This document shows positions 1-8,125 of a stretch of 64,000 nucleotides of DNA, in pieces. The first letter of the stretch is position 1; every line of letters starts with the position of its first letter. Under the pieces are notes generated by a model. The model did no database searches and was not told the origin of the DNA. It saw only the letters and a list, made by a program, of their open reading frames with translations. Location of the stretch: NCBI RefSeq assembly GCF_001423525.1, contig NZ_LMOI01000021.1, positions 124,172-188,171 of the forward strand. The letters are read 5' to 3'. The DNA is from Arthrobacter sp. Leaf137 (GTDB lineage Bacteria > Actinomycetota > Actinomycetes > Actinomycetales > Micrococcaceae). The position numbers and the translations under genes were made by a program.

Positions 1-201
1 TCCCCAGACTTTGGTGGACATGAATTCCACCGCGTAGTCCGCGAGCAGGACGTAGGCGAAGTACCACAGCAGGAAGGCCACTGCCATGGGGAAAACAAAG
101 CTGCGGTGGCGCTTGCGCAGTTCCTGGAACTGCTCGGTCGACTGGACCTGTTCAAAGTCGACGGACGCCGCAGCGTCCGGACTTTGGGCATCGTTACCCA
201 T
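1..201 (-). CDS. DUF485-family membrane protein (partial, cut at window edge)
   Basis: The first 67 residues are visible and the frame is open to position 1. The N-terminus is hydrophilic and leads into a basic stretch (LRKRHRSFVFP) followed by a first membrane segment (MAVAFLLWYFAYVLLADYA), the pattern of DUF485 proteins (YjcH type). These are small inner-membrane partners usually encoded just before an acetate/monocarboxylate sodium:solute symporter (ActP type). The ATG at 201-199 has a GGAGGAACC ribosome site. The rest, including the second membrane segment and probably a symporter gene, should lie to the left of the window. It is divergent from the histidine kinase at 383, which suggests control by that two-component system (inference). 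Confidence 0.85.
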   Translation of the reverse strand, partial: MGNDAQSPDAAASVDFEQVQSTEQFQELRKRHRSFVFPMAVAFLLWYFAYVLLADYAVEFMSTKVWG

Positions 202-382
202 GGTTCCTCCTCATTGAGACATGCCGGTACACACTGGACGGCAGGCCCGGATAAGGAAACGCCGCTGGTGTGACAGCAATCACTCTGCTGCGTCGCGGCA
301 GCCACTTCCAGCCCCACCGCTGCTGTGGTCGCTCAACGGTCGGGATGCTGCGACAAACGGCACCCGCAGCTACGCTGGGCCC

Positions 383-1564
383 ATGCCGGACTCCCCCCTC
401 CTGACCGCCGCGGCCGTGGCCGTGATCGCCATGGCCATCGCCGTCGTCGTCGGCGTGGGACTGAAGGTGCTCCGATCCTTCCGCGACCTGGGCACGGACG
501 CCGAGCGCGCCACCTACCACACCCTGCACGCGGCCTCGCAGGCGGGCCAGCACCTGCGCCGCGGCCTCAACCCCGCCGGCGCTTCGAAGGCAAGCCGCCA
601 CCTGCGCACGCTGCTTGGCTGTGACGCGCTGGCCATCACGGATACCTCGGGTGTGCTCGCCTGGGACGGGGCGGCGGAGGACCTGAAGCCGCGGCTGATG
701 GAACTCGCCGCTGAGGTCCTGGCCGGCGGGCGGACGGCCGTACTGTCGCCGGGACCGGACGGGACCGGCGGCGCCCTGGCGGCTGTCATAGCACCCGTGC
801 GGGCCGGCTCACGCGTGGTGGGCGCCGTCGCCGCCTTCGCTCCGTCGGCAGGGTCCGGCTTGGTGCGGGCCGCCGGCGAGGTGGCGGACTGGGTGGCAGT
901 GCAGGTGGAGTTGGCCGAGCTGGATGCCTCGCGGACCCAGCTGATGGAAGCCGAAGTGCGGGCACTGCGCGCCCAGATCAGCCCGCATTTTATTTACAAC
1001 TCGCTCAACGCCATCGCGTCCTTCATCAACACCGATCCTGCCCGGGCACGCGAACTGGTGGTGGAGTTTGCCGACTTCACCCGCTATTCCTTCCGCCGGC
1101 ACGGCGACTTCACCACCCTGGCCGAGGAACTGCGCTGCATCGACCGGTACCTGCTGCTGGAGCGGGCCCGCTTCGGCGAGCGCGTGCAGGTCAGCCTCCG
1201 GGTCGCGCCGGAGGTCCTGAGTACCGTCATCCCGTTCCTCAGCCTGCAGCCGCTGGTGGAGAACGCCGTCCGGCACGGCCTCGAAGCGAAGGAGGGGCCA
1301 GGGCACATCACCATCACGGCCGACGACGCCGGCGCCTACGCGCAGGTGACCATCGAGGACGACGGCGTGGGGATGGACCCGGAGCAGCTGCAGTCGATGC
1401 TCGCGGGACATATCGACGGCGAGCACGTGGGCCTGCGGAACGTCGATGCCCGCCTCCGGCAGGTGTACGGCGACGTCCACGGGCTGGTAATCGAAACCGC
1501 ACCGGGCGAAGGGACCCTCATCACCATGAAGGTGCCCAAATCACAGCCCGGCCATGATGCCTGA
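383..1564 (+). CDS. LytS/YehU-type sensor histidine kinase
   Basis: A 393-residue kinase of the His_kinase family (LytS/YehU/BtsS class) that phosphorylates a LytTR response regulator. It has one N-terminal membrane segment (about residues 7-26), a GAF-like region (about 60-180), the H-box QISPHFIYNSLNAI with phospho-acceptor His202, an N-box around LVENAVRHG (Asn294), and a G-box DDGVGM (326-331). It lacks the 5TM-LYT sensor of classical LytS, so the signal is probably cytoplasmic or comes from a partner protein. The ATG at 383 is chosen because upstream sequence in the same frame is unlike any kinase. The response regulator starts 48 bases downstream. Neighbouring symporters suggest sensing of acetate, pyruvate or a similar acid; that is inference. 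Confidence 0.9.
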   Translation: MPDSPLLTAAAVAVIAMAIAVVVGVGLKVLRSFRDLGTDAERATYHTLHAASQAGQHLRRGLNPAGASKASRHLRTLLGCDALAITDTSGVLAWDGAAEDLKPRLMELAAEVLAGGRTAVLSPGPDGTGGALAAVIAPVRAGSRVVGAVAAFAPSAGSGLVRAAGEVADWVAVQVELAELDASRTQLMEAEVRALRAQISPHFIYNSLNAIASFINTDPARARELVVEFADFTRYSFRRHGDFTTLAEELRCIDRYLLLERARFGERVQVSLRVAPEVLSTVIPFLSLQPLVENAVRHGLEAKEGPGHITITADDAGAYAQVTIEDDGVGMDPEQLQSMLAGHIDGEHVGLRNVDARLRQVYGDVHGLVIETAPGEGTLITMKVPKSQPGHDA

Positions 1565-1612
1565 TTCCCGGCGCTGGCCTGCTGCGTGCCCGCGGAAAGC
1601 TACCCTTGGAGC

Positions 1613-2329
1613 ATGATTAACGTCCTCGTCGTTGATGATGAGCTGCCGGCCGTGGAAGAACTCGCCTTCCTGCTGGGCCGGGACGAGCGGATCGGCAAGG
1701 TCCTGCGGGCGACCTCCGGCAGCGAAGCCCTCCGCGCCCTCGCCTCCGCACAGGTGGACGCGGTCTTCCTGGACATCCACATGCCTGCCGTCTCGGGGCT
1801 GGAAATCGCCCGAGCCATTGCCGCCGGCAGCCATCCGCCTGCGGTGGTCTTCGTGACCGCTGACGAGGACCACGCCCTGGCGGCCTTTGAACTGGCCGCC
1901 GTCGACTACCTCCTCAAACCCATCCGGGCCGAGCGGCTGGCACGCTCCGTGGGCCGGATCAGCGAACTGCGCGACGGCGGCGGCACGCCGGAGATGATCA
2001 CCGTGGACCAGGGCGGTACCACCAGGATGATCAGGCGCGACGACGTCACGTACGTCCAGGCGCAGGGAGACTACGCGCGGCTCCACACCGCCGACGCCAG
2101 CTACCTGATCAGGGTTCCGCTGGCGGATCTGGAACAGCAGTGGGCCGATGCCGGGTTCATTAGGACGCACCGCTCATACCTGGTGGCCCTGAAGCACATC
2201 TCCTCCATGAAGCTTGCGGCAGACGGCCCGCGGGTCACCGTGGCGGGCGCCGGGCTGCCCATCAGCCGGCGGCACCTGCCCACCGTGCGGGAGCGGCTGC
2301 AGGCAAACCGGATCAGGCCGAACGCATGA
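1613..2329 (+). CDS. LytTR-family response regulator
   Basis: A 238-residue AlgR/LytR-type regulator. The receiver domain (1-120) has the acidic pair DDE near residues 8-10, phospho-acceptor Asp54 in FLDIHMP and the conserved Lys in LLKPI. The C-terminal half (about 130-230) is a LytTR DNA-binding domain with the typical QAQGDYARLHT and RTHRSYLV segments. The ATG at 1613 is preferred because it places the first beta strand (MINVLVVDDE) at the start. Its stop overlaps the next gene by ATGA, so kinase, regulator, small membrane protein and symporter look like one operon. Probable targets are the divergent DUF485/symporter unit and this operon (inference). Confidence 0.92.
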   Translation: MINVLVVDDELPAVEELAFLLGRDERIGKVLRATSGSEALRALASAQVDAVFLDIHMPAVSGLEIARAIAAGSHPPAVVFVTADEDHALAAFELAAVDYLLKPIRAERLARSVGRISELRDGGGTPEMITVDQGGTTRMIRRDDVTYVQAQGDYARLHTADASYLIRVPLADLEQQWADAGFIRTHRSYLVALKHISSMKLAADGPRVTVAGAGLPISRRHLPTVRERLQANRIRPNA

Positions 2330-2676
2330 CGAGGGTACGGGTGACGGCCCCCGCCACGGCCGCGCATCCGGTCACGGAATCCCGGGAAGCGGCGCAGGAA
2401 TCCGATGTGGGCCAGGTATTCGTGCGGTCCCTCATCAGGTCGCAACTGCGCCTGGCCCTGGTGGTGGCCGGCGGGTTCCTGGTCATCCTCGGCGCTTTTC
2501 CCCTCCTGCTGGCCGCCGTCCCCGGCCTGGCCGAGACGACGATTGCCGGTATCCCGTTCGACTGGATCCTGCTGGGCGTGGGCATCTACCCGGTGATCGG
2601 CCTCAGCGCCTGGCTGTACACCAGGACGGCTGCCCGCAACGAGGCCCGCTACCGGGACCTGGCCGGTGACCCATGA
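2326..2676 (+). CDS. small two-helix membrane protein, DUF485-like symporter partner
   Basis: A 116-residue protein with a polar N-terminus and two membrane segments (about 46-65 and 80-102), ending in a basic/polar tail (WLYTRTAARNEARYRDL). The layout resembles DUF485 proteins, and like them it directly precedes a sodium:solute symporter. The sequence is divergent, so the family assignment is inference from layout and position. The start codon overlaps the response-regulator stop (ATGA), indicating translational coupling. It probably assists assembly or activity of the symporter at 2710. Confidence 0.72.
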   Translation: MTRVRVTAPATAAHPVTESREAAQESDVGQVFVRSLIRSQLRLALVVAGGFLVILGAFPLLLAAVPGLAETTIAGIPFDWILLGVGIYPVIGLSAWLYTRTAARNEARYRDLAGDP

Positions 2677-2709
2677 TCGCCGCGGGTACACGGTGAACCG
2701 GAGCCTGGC

Positions 2710-4176
2710 GTGAACCCGGGTGTTGCAGCCGCGGCCCTCGCCGTGGTGTCCGTGGCCACCGCGGTCATCGGGTTCTACGGCCTGCGTATCTCCCGGACCA
2801 CCGGCGATTTCTTCGTGGCGTCCCGGACCGTGCGGCCATGGTGGAATGCCTCCGCGATCGGCGGCGAATACCTTTCAGCCGCCAGCTTCCTGGGCGTCGC
2901 CGGCCTGCTGCTGCTCTCAGGAACGGACGCCCTGTGGTTCCCTGTGGGTTATACGGCCGGGTACCTGATGCTGCTGCTCTTCGTCGCTGCGCCCCTTCGG
3001 CGTTCCGGGGCGTACACCATACCGGACTTCACCGAAGCCAGGCTGGACTCCCGGGCGGTCCGCAAGGTCACCAGCCTGGTGGTGGTGCTGGTGGGCTGGC
3101 TGTACATCGTTCCGCAGCTCCACGGGGCAGCCCTGACCATCCGGATCACCACCGGGCTGCCGTCCTGGGTGGGGTCGGTGGCCGTTGTGGTTGTTGTCTG
3201 CCTGACAGTGGTGGCGGGCGGCATGCGGTCCATCACGTTCGTCCAGGCGTTCCAGTACTGGCTGAAGCTGACCGCCCTGGCGGTACCCATCCTCTTCATC
3301 GTCTTCATGCTTGCCGGCACCGGGACGCCGGCCCTGGCCGCGCCGGCCGAAAACCCCACCGGCCTTGCCCCCGCGGGGTGGTACACCAACGTTTCGCTGC
3401 TCGTGGCACTGCTGTTCGGGACCCTGGGCCTGCCGCACGTCCTGGTCAGGTTCTACACCAACCCGGACGGACAGTCCGCGCGGCGGACCACGCTGATCGT
3501 GCTGGGGCTGCTGTCCGTGTTCTACCTGTTCCCCACCGCCTACGGCCTGGTGGGCCGCATGTTCGCGCCGGACCTTGCCCGCTCGGGCCAGCCCGACGCC
3601 ATGGTCCTGCTGCTGCCCCGTGAACTCATCGGCGGCCCCGCCGGGGACCTGCTCTCGGCGCTGGTGGTGGCCGGCGCGTTCGCAGCGTTCCTGTCCACCA
3701 CGTCCGGGCTGGTGGTGTCCCTGGCCGGCGTCATCAGCCAGGACGTCCTGGGCGCCGGCGTGGGGGGCTTCCGCCTCGCAGCGGTGGTCTCCGCCGTCGT
3801 GCCGCTGGGGTTCGCCCTGATGACGGGCTCCCTGGCGTTGGCCGGCAGCGTGGGACTGGTGTTCGCCTTCACCGCCTCCACCGTCTGCCCCGTCCTCCTG
3901 CTGGGCATCTGGTGGCGGGGACTTACCGACACCGGAGCTATCGCCGGCATGGTGACCGGCGGGGTACTGTGCGGCGGTGCCATGATCGCCGGCTCGCTGG
4001 CAGGGGCTGCGAGCACACCCGCGTGGCTCGCCCAGCCCGCGGCCTGGTCCGTTCCCACGGCCTTCGCCGTCATGGTGCTGGTGTCCCGGGCCACGGCAGG
4101 CCGGGTACCAAAAACGCTGGTCCGCGTCATGACGCGGCTGCACACCCCGGAAAGGCCGCTGGCAACCGGACGCTGA
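2710..4176 (+). CDS. sodium:solute symporter (SSS family, ActP-like)
   Basis: A 488-residue polytopic protein with about 13 hydrophobic segments, of the SSS family that imports acids such as acetate or pyruvate with Na+ or H+. Family features include the early segment SRTVRPWWNASAIGGEYLSA and the loop RRSGAYTIPDFTEARLDS, both typical of the acetate symporter branch. It is shorter than E. coli ActP (about 550 residues). The GTG at 2710 is the most plausible start: nearby ATG codons are out of frame, and the protein begins directly with the first helix. It is the last gene of the two-component operon. Substrate cannot be fixed from sequence alone. Confidence 0.88.
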   Translation: MNPGVAAAALAVVSVATAVIGFYGLRISRTTGDFFVASRTVRPWWNASAIGGEYLSAASFLGVAGLLLLSGTDALWFPVGYTAGYLMLLLFVAAPLRRSGAYTIPDFTEARLDSRAVRKVTSLVVVLVGWLYIVPQLHGAALTIRITTGLPSWVGSVAVVVVVCLTVVAGGMRSITFVQAFQYWLKLTALAVPILFIVFMLAGTGTPALAAPAENPTGLAPAGWYTNVSLLVALLFGTLGLPHVLVRFYTNPDGQSARRTTLIVLGLLSVFYLFPTAYGLVGRMFAPDLARSGQPDAMVLLLPRELIGGPAGDLLSALVVAGAFAAFLSTTSGLVVSLAGVISQDVLGAGVGGFRLAAVVSAVVPLGFALMTGSLALAGSVGLVFAFTASTVCPVLLLGIWWRGLTDTGAIAGMVTGGVLCGGAMIAGSLAGAASTPAWLAQPAAWSVPTAFAVMVLVSRATAGRVPKTLVRVMTRLHTPERPLATGR

Positions 4177-4195
4177 TTGGGTGGACAATTACGCC

Positions 4196-4894
4196 ATGTC
4201 CACCCGGGACGAAAACCCGGCAGCGGAGCCGGTTCCGCCCTCCGTGCGGGCGCAGCTGCTCGCCACGGAGCACTGGGGCCTGCTGGCTTCCCGGAGCACG
4301 GCCCAGGGTGAGGTGCTGACAAGGATCAGCATGTTCCTGACCTTCACCTCGGCGGGCCTGGTGAGCGTAGCGCTGGTGGGGCAGGCCACCCGATTCTCGG
4401 ATTCGTTTGTCCTGCTGGCCGTGGTGGTGCTGTTCATCGACGTGGCCATGGGGCTGCTGACCCAGCTGCGGGTCATGAACATCGCCCACGAGGACCTGAT
4501 GTACGTCACGGCCATGAACCGGTTGCGGGCAGCCTACGTGGACCTGGATCCGGGCATCGCCCCATACCTGATGGCGGCCCATCACGATGACGAGGCGGGT
4601 TCCGTCCAGACCTACTACTTCTTCGGCAACCGCGGCAACTTCCGCCATGTGGCCGGCAGCAGCATGATTTTCATGTCGACGGCGAACGGCGCCCTGATTG
4701 CCATCCTGGCGGGGCTGCTTCTGACCCTGCTGGGTGCCGGAACGGTTGCGGCGCTCATGTTGGGCGGTGCGTGCGGGCTGTCGTTCCTGGCCGTCTCGGC
4801 ATTGAACGGCTACCGGAGCTACCGGGACGTCTGGAGCCGGTTCACGCCGCTCTCCCCTTCTACGCCAGGGGCGGATCAAGTAGAGGCGGAATAA
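4196..4894 (+). CDS. membrane protein of unknown function, four hydrophobic segments
   Basis: A 232-residue protein whose family I do not recognise. It has a soluble N-terminus, two hydrophobic segments (about 45-65 and 70-92), a polar central part of roughly 70 residues with PYLMAAHHDDEAG and a YYFFGNRG segment, then two further hydrophobic segments (about 165-205) and a polar tail. The ATG at 4196 is preferred over an in-frame GTG at 4181, because the latter lies only four bases past the preceding stop and adds five unremarkable residues. It follows the symporter at a short distance and could be co-transcribed. No catalytic motif is visible. Confidence 0.7.
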   Translation: MSTRDENPAAEPVPPSVRAQLLATEHWGLLASRSTAQGEVLTRISMFLTFTSAGLVSVALVGQATRFSDSFVLLAVVVLFIDVAMGLLTQLRVMNIAHEDLMYVTAMNRLRAAYVDLDPGIAPYLMAAHHDDEAGSVQTYYFFGNRGNFRHVAGSSMIFMSTANGALIAILAGLLLTLLGAGTVAALMLGGACGLSFLAVSALNGYRSYRDVWSRFTPLSPSTPGADQVEAE

Positions 4895-4928
4895 GTACAG
4901 GCGAAGCTAAGGCATCCCCAGCACGGCC

Positions 4929-5513
4929 TTAGTCGATGGCAGCCATCAGTTCAATGACGCGGTCCAGGAAGGCGTCCACCTGGGCTTCTTCGTAGCCGTC
5001 GCGTCCGGTCTCCGGGCGGAAAACGGCGCGGCGGACGCTGTCCACGCTGAGCGGCTTGTCATGTTCCAGGTACGCCACGAGTTCATGGCAGAGCCGGTCC
5101 ACATCGTCGGTGTTGTAGCTGCGGGCCTTGTTCTTGGCGGGCCGGCGGAAACGTTCCCCGTCCGGGCGGTGGAGGCGTCCGCGGAGGATCCCCGAGAGCT
5201 TGCCGATTTCGCGCAGCCAGGCTTCCTCGCCGCTGGCCGCAATCAGTTCATCGCGCTCCCTGCGGGCGAAAGCGTCTTCCAACCGGTCCAAGGCCGCATC
5301 CACCACGGCGGCGGAATAGCCACCCTTGACCGGATCGAAGGAGACAGCCCGGACGTCAGAGCTGTTGATGGGCTGCTCGGCGTCGTGTGGTGACTCCAGC
5401 GACACCCGTGCCCGCTGGAGGAACTGGTCCACCTGCTTGGCGTTGTACCCGTATTCACTGCGCTGCACACGCTCAAATGACGCAGGGATCTGCCGATGAA
5501 TATCCAATGCCAC
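4929..5513 (-). CDS. DivIVA-domain repeat protein
   Basis: A 194-residue protein with three copies of the short DivIVA-like motif (F-x-R-V/P-x-x-x-GY-x-x-x-x-VD-x-FL): FERVQRSEYGYNAKQVDQFL near the start, SFDPVKGGYSAAVVDAAL in the middle and FRPETGRDGYEEAQVDAFL at the end. A fourth, looser unit reads ARSYNTDDVDRL. Such actinobacterial proteins are related to the N-terminal membrane-binding part of DivIVA/Wag31 but lack its long coiled coil. The GTG at 5513 is chosen because AAGGA lies about 7 bases upstream; a TTG at 5528 is possible. It is downstream of cdsA on the same strand. Role in polar growth or septum placement is inference. Confidence 0.82.
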   Translation of the reverse strand: MALDIHRQIPASFERVQRSEYGYNAKQVDQFLQRARVSLESPHDAEQPINSSDVRAVSFDPVKGGYSAAVVDAALDRLEDAFARRERDELIAASGEEAWLREIGKLSGILRGRLHRPDGERFRRPAKNKARSYNTDDVDRLCHELVAYLEHDKPLSVDSVRRAVFRPETGRDGYEEAQVDAFLDRVIELMAAID

Positions 5514-5609
5514 TGTTGGTTCCTTCAATGCTCTTCAGCCGTAGCGCTGTGGCACCAGTCTATTGGTGCCGGGATGATGCTGCCCTGTCAGGACTGTGCT
5601 TAGGCGGGC

Positions 5610-6536
5610 CTACCAGCTTCCGGTGACAAACCCGTACAGGACGTAGACCAGCGGGGACGCAAACACTATGGAGTCCAGCCGGTCCATGACCCCTCCATGC
5701 CCTGGCAGGATGCTGCTCATGTCCTTGACGCCAAGTTCGCGCTTCACCATGGACTCCGCAAGGTCACCGGCTGTGGAGGCCGCCACGGTGCCGACGGCGA
5801 GGACCACGCCCACCCACCAGGGCTTGTCCAGGATGAAGAGGCAGGCCAGGACGCCGATCAGGACGGCTCCGGCCACTGAGCCGGCAAAGCCTTCCCAAGA
5901 TTTCTTGGGGCTGATCTTTGGTGCCATGGGGTGTTTGCCCAGCGATGCCCCCACCAGGTAGCCGAACGTGTCATTGGACACCACCAGCAGCAGCATGACG
6001 GCGATCTGCCAGGCGCCTTCCGGGACGGCACCTCCCGGCCAGAGGCCCAGTGGCGTCGCACCCCCGGCGGCGTGCAGCGGTAACGCGGCGAAGCTGATGA
6101 AGAACGGCACCCAGCCCAGGGTGAAGACCCCGGCAAAAATGCTGTTGGCCGAGCCTGCGGCGGTGTCGATGGATCTCCAGAGCAGCACAGCCACCGAACT
6201 GAGGAGCATCGCGAAGAGCAGGCTTTCGACGCCCCCGAGGTACGCCACGAACGGCATGGCCACCGTGCCGGTCATTACCGGAACGATGGGCATCCTGGTG
6301 CCGTTGGCCTCCAGGGCACGGTAAATCTCCCAGACACCGAAGATGGCGAACGTGGTGGTGACCGCCACGAAACCCAGCGGAAGGAACAGCAGCCCGCCAA
6401 GCACGGCGAGCAGCATGGCCAGGCCCACCACAACGGCCGCCGGAAGGTTCCGGCCGGCCTTGGGCGTTGGGTTGCTCCTGGGCTGCTTCCCCCGTATGCG
6501 CGCCCGTGGTGCGGGGGCCTGATCTGCCTGGCCCAT
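5610..6536 (-). CDS. cdsA: phosphatidate cytidylyltransferase
   Basis: A 308-residue integral membrane enzyme that makes CDP-diacylglycerol from phosphatidic acid and CTP, the branch point of phospholipid synthesis. The C-terminal signature is clear: SPKKSWEGFAGS followed by GDLAESMVKRELGVKDMS, then LPGHGGVMDRLDS, which carries the metal-binding acidic residues. About eight hydrophobic segments precede it. The basic N-terminus (residues 1-30) is longer than in E. coli and is typical of actinobacteria. Its ATG shares one base with the frr stop codon (TGATG), so translation is coupled to frr. Confidence 0.96.
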   Translation of the reverse strand: MGQADQAPAPRARIRGKQPRSNPTPKAGRNLPAAVVVGLAMLLAVLGGLLFLPLGFVAVTTTFAIFGVWEIYRALEANGTRMPIVPVMTGTVAMPFVAYLGGVESLLFAMLLSSVAVLLWRSIDTAAGSANSIFAGVFTLGWVPFFISFAALPLHAAGGATPLGLWPGGAVPEGAWQIAVMLLLVVSNDTFGYLVGASLGKHPMAPKISPKKSWEGFAGSVAGAVLIGVLACLFILDKPWWVGVVLAVGTVAASTAGDLAESMVKRELGVKDMSSILPGHGGVMDRLDSIVFASPLVYVLYGFVTGSW

Positions 6537-7093
6537 CAGACTTCGAGCAGCTCTGCTTCCTTGCGCTTGAGCAGCTCATCGATGCCGTCCACGTGGGCCT
6601 TGGTCAGGCCGTCCAGCTCCTTTTCGGCCCGGGTGCCCTCGTCTTCGCCGGCTTCGCCGTCCTTGACCAGGCGGTCCAGGGCTTCCTTTGCCTTGCGGCG
6701 GATATTGCGGATGGACACCTTGGCGTCCTCGCCCTTGGTCTTCACGATCTTGACGTATTCCTTGCGGCGTTCCTTGGTCAGTTCCGGGATGGTGATCCGG
6801 ATGACGTTGCCGTCGTTGGACGGGTTGGCCCCCACCTCGGAATCGCTCAGGGCACGTTCGATGTCCCGCAGGGCGGTCTTATCGAACGGTGTGATCAGGA
6901 TGGTGCGGGCGTCCGGGATGGCGAACGAGGCGAGCTGCTGCAGGGGCGTGGGTGAGCCGTAGTAGTCCACCAGGACCCTGTTGTACAGGCCGGGGTTGGC
7001 GCGGCCGGTGCGGATGGAAGCGAAGTCTTCCTTGGCAACCTCTACGGCCTTGTCCATCTTCTCTTCGGCTTCGAGCAAGGTTTCTTCGATCAC
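6536..7093 (-). CDS. frr: ribosome recycling factor
   Basis: A 185-residue protein that, with EF-G, splits post-termination ribosomes. Conserved family stretches are visible: [14 protein letters not shown] near the N-terminus, [12 protein letters not shown], and [16 protein letters not shown]. The GTG at 7093 gives exactly the usual family length, with AGGAGA just upstream; extending to an upstream ATG adds 16 residues without family resemblance. It lies between pyrH and cdsA, the standard bacterial order. Confidence 0.97.
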   Translation of the reverse strand: MIEETLLEAEEKMDKAVEVAKEDFASIRTGRANPGLYNRVLVDYYGSPTPLQQLASFAIPDARTILITPFDKTALRDIERALSDSEVGANPSNDGNVIRITIPELTKERRKEYVKIVKTKGEDAKVSIRNIRRKAKEALDRLVKDGEAGEDEGTRAEKELDGLTKAHVDGIDELLKRKEAELLEV

Positions 7094-7217
7094 GGTCTCT
7101 CCTGGGGTTCTGGTGCGGTCCGGGGGGCCGGTTCCATGCACACGTGGTTCTCTGTCGCTGCTTCCGCCACCGCCCGGGAGCGGCAGCGGAACTGTCCTGA
7201 AAACATCCTAGCCGGAG

Positions 7218-7955
7218 CTAGGCGGAGACCAGGGTGCCCAGCTTCTCTCCACGGATGGCGCGGGTGACGTTGCCTTCGCCTTCCATGCCGAAGACCACCA
7301 TGGACAGGTCATTGTCCTTGCACATGGTCATGGCGGTCTGGTCCATGACACGGATGTCGCGCCGCAGGGCGTCGTCGTAGCTCAGGGTCTCCAGCCGTTC
7401 GGCGGTGGGATCCTTCTTGGGGTCCGCGGTGTAGACGGCGTCAACGCCGCTCTTGGCCATGAGGACAACATCCGCGTGGACTTCAAGGGCGCGCTGGGCG
7501 GCCACGGTGTCCGTGGAGAAGTACGGCAGGCCGGCACCGGCACCGAAGATGACGACGCGGCCCTTTTCCATGTGGCGGATGGCGCGGCGCGGGATGTAGG
7601 CCTCAGCCACCTGTCCCATGGTGATGGCGCTCTGCACGCGCGTCTCCACGCCCGCCTGCTCCAGGAAATCCTGCAGGGCGAGGCAGTTCATGACCGTGCC
7701 GAGCATGCCCATGTAGTCCGCCCGCGAGCGGTCCATCCCGCTCTGGGACAGTTCGGCGCCGCGGAAGAAGTTTCCGCCGCCCACCACGATGGCCACTTCA
7801 ACGTCCGGGACGGCCGCGGCAATCTGCTTGGCGACGTTGCGGACGGTCTCGGGATCGACACCCAGCTTCCCGCCGCCGAAGACCTCGCCGGAGAGCTTCA
7901 GGAGGACCCGCCGTCGGCTCTTCTCTTGCTGCATTACAGTATTGACGGCTTCCAT
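7218..7955 (-). CDS. pyrH: UMP kinase
   Basis: A 245-residue amino-acid-kinase-fold enzyme that phosphorylates UMP to UDP as a cytosolic hexamer. Visible motifs are [11 protein letters not shown] (phosphate binding), [10 protein letters not shown], the [13 protein letters not shown] helix, and [17 protein letters not shown] near the UMP site. The ATG at 7955 has GGGAAGG seven bases upstream, so it is preferred over the internal ATG at 7934. It is separated from tsf by a strong terminator at 8083-8113, so it probably has its own promoter in 7956-8082. Confidence 0.97.
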   Translation of the reverse strand: MEAVNTVMQQEKSRRRVLLKLSGEVFGGGKLGVDPETVRNVAKQIAAAVPDVEVAIVVGGGNFFRGAELSQSGMDRSRADYMGMLGTVMNCLALQDFLEQAGVETRVQSAITMGQVAEAYIPRRAIRHMEKGRVVIFGAGAGLPYFSTDTVAAQRALEVHADVVLMAKSGVDAVYTADPKKDPTAERLETLSYDDALRRDIRVMDQTAMTMCKDNDLSMVVFGMEGEGNVTRAIRGEKLGTLVSA

Positions 7956-8023
7956 GGTGCCTTCCCGTTGGTGACGTTCGAAAAAAGGTTATCCTGCCGG
8001 AACCGGTGGCCGGAACCAGTGAT

Positions 8024-8051
8024 GCCCGGTGCCCGGCGCCCGGCGCCCGGC
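8024..8051. repeat. tandem 7-base repeat, four units
   Basis: Four head-to-tail copies of gcccggY (first unit ends in t, the next three in c) lie in the spacer between the tsf terminator and pyrH. This is a short GC-rich tandem array, possibly prone to slippage. No function is evident, but it falls where a pyrH promoter or leader is expected. Confidence 0.7.
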
Positions 8052-8082
8052 GCACAACTCTGGGCACAAACCGTGCGCATGC

Positions 8083-8113
8083 AAAAGGGGCGGCCACCGA
8101 AGTGGCCACCCCC
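8083..8113 (-). terminator. intrinsic terminator of tsf
   Basis: Read on the minus strand just after the tsf stop, a GC-rich stem (GTGGCCAC and CCCC runs) closes on a TTCG tetraloop and is followed by TTTT. This is a textbook rho-independent terminator, including the extra-stable UUCG loop. Confidence 0.9.
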
Positions 8114-8125
8114 TTACGTGTTCGA

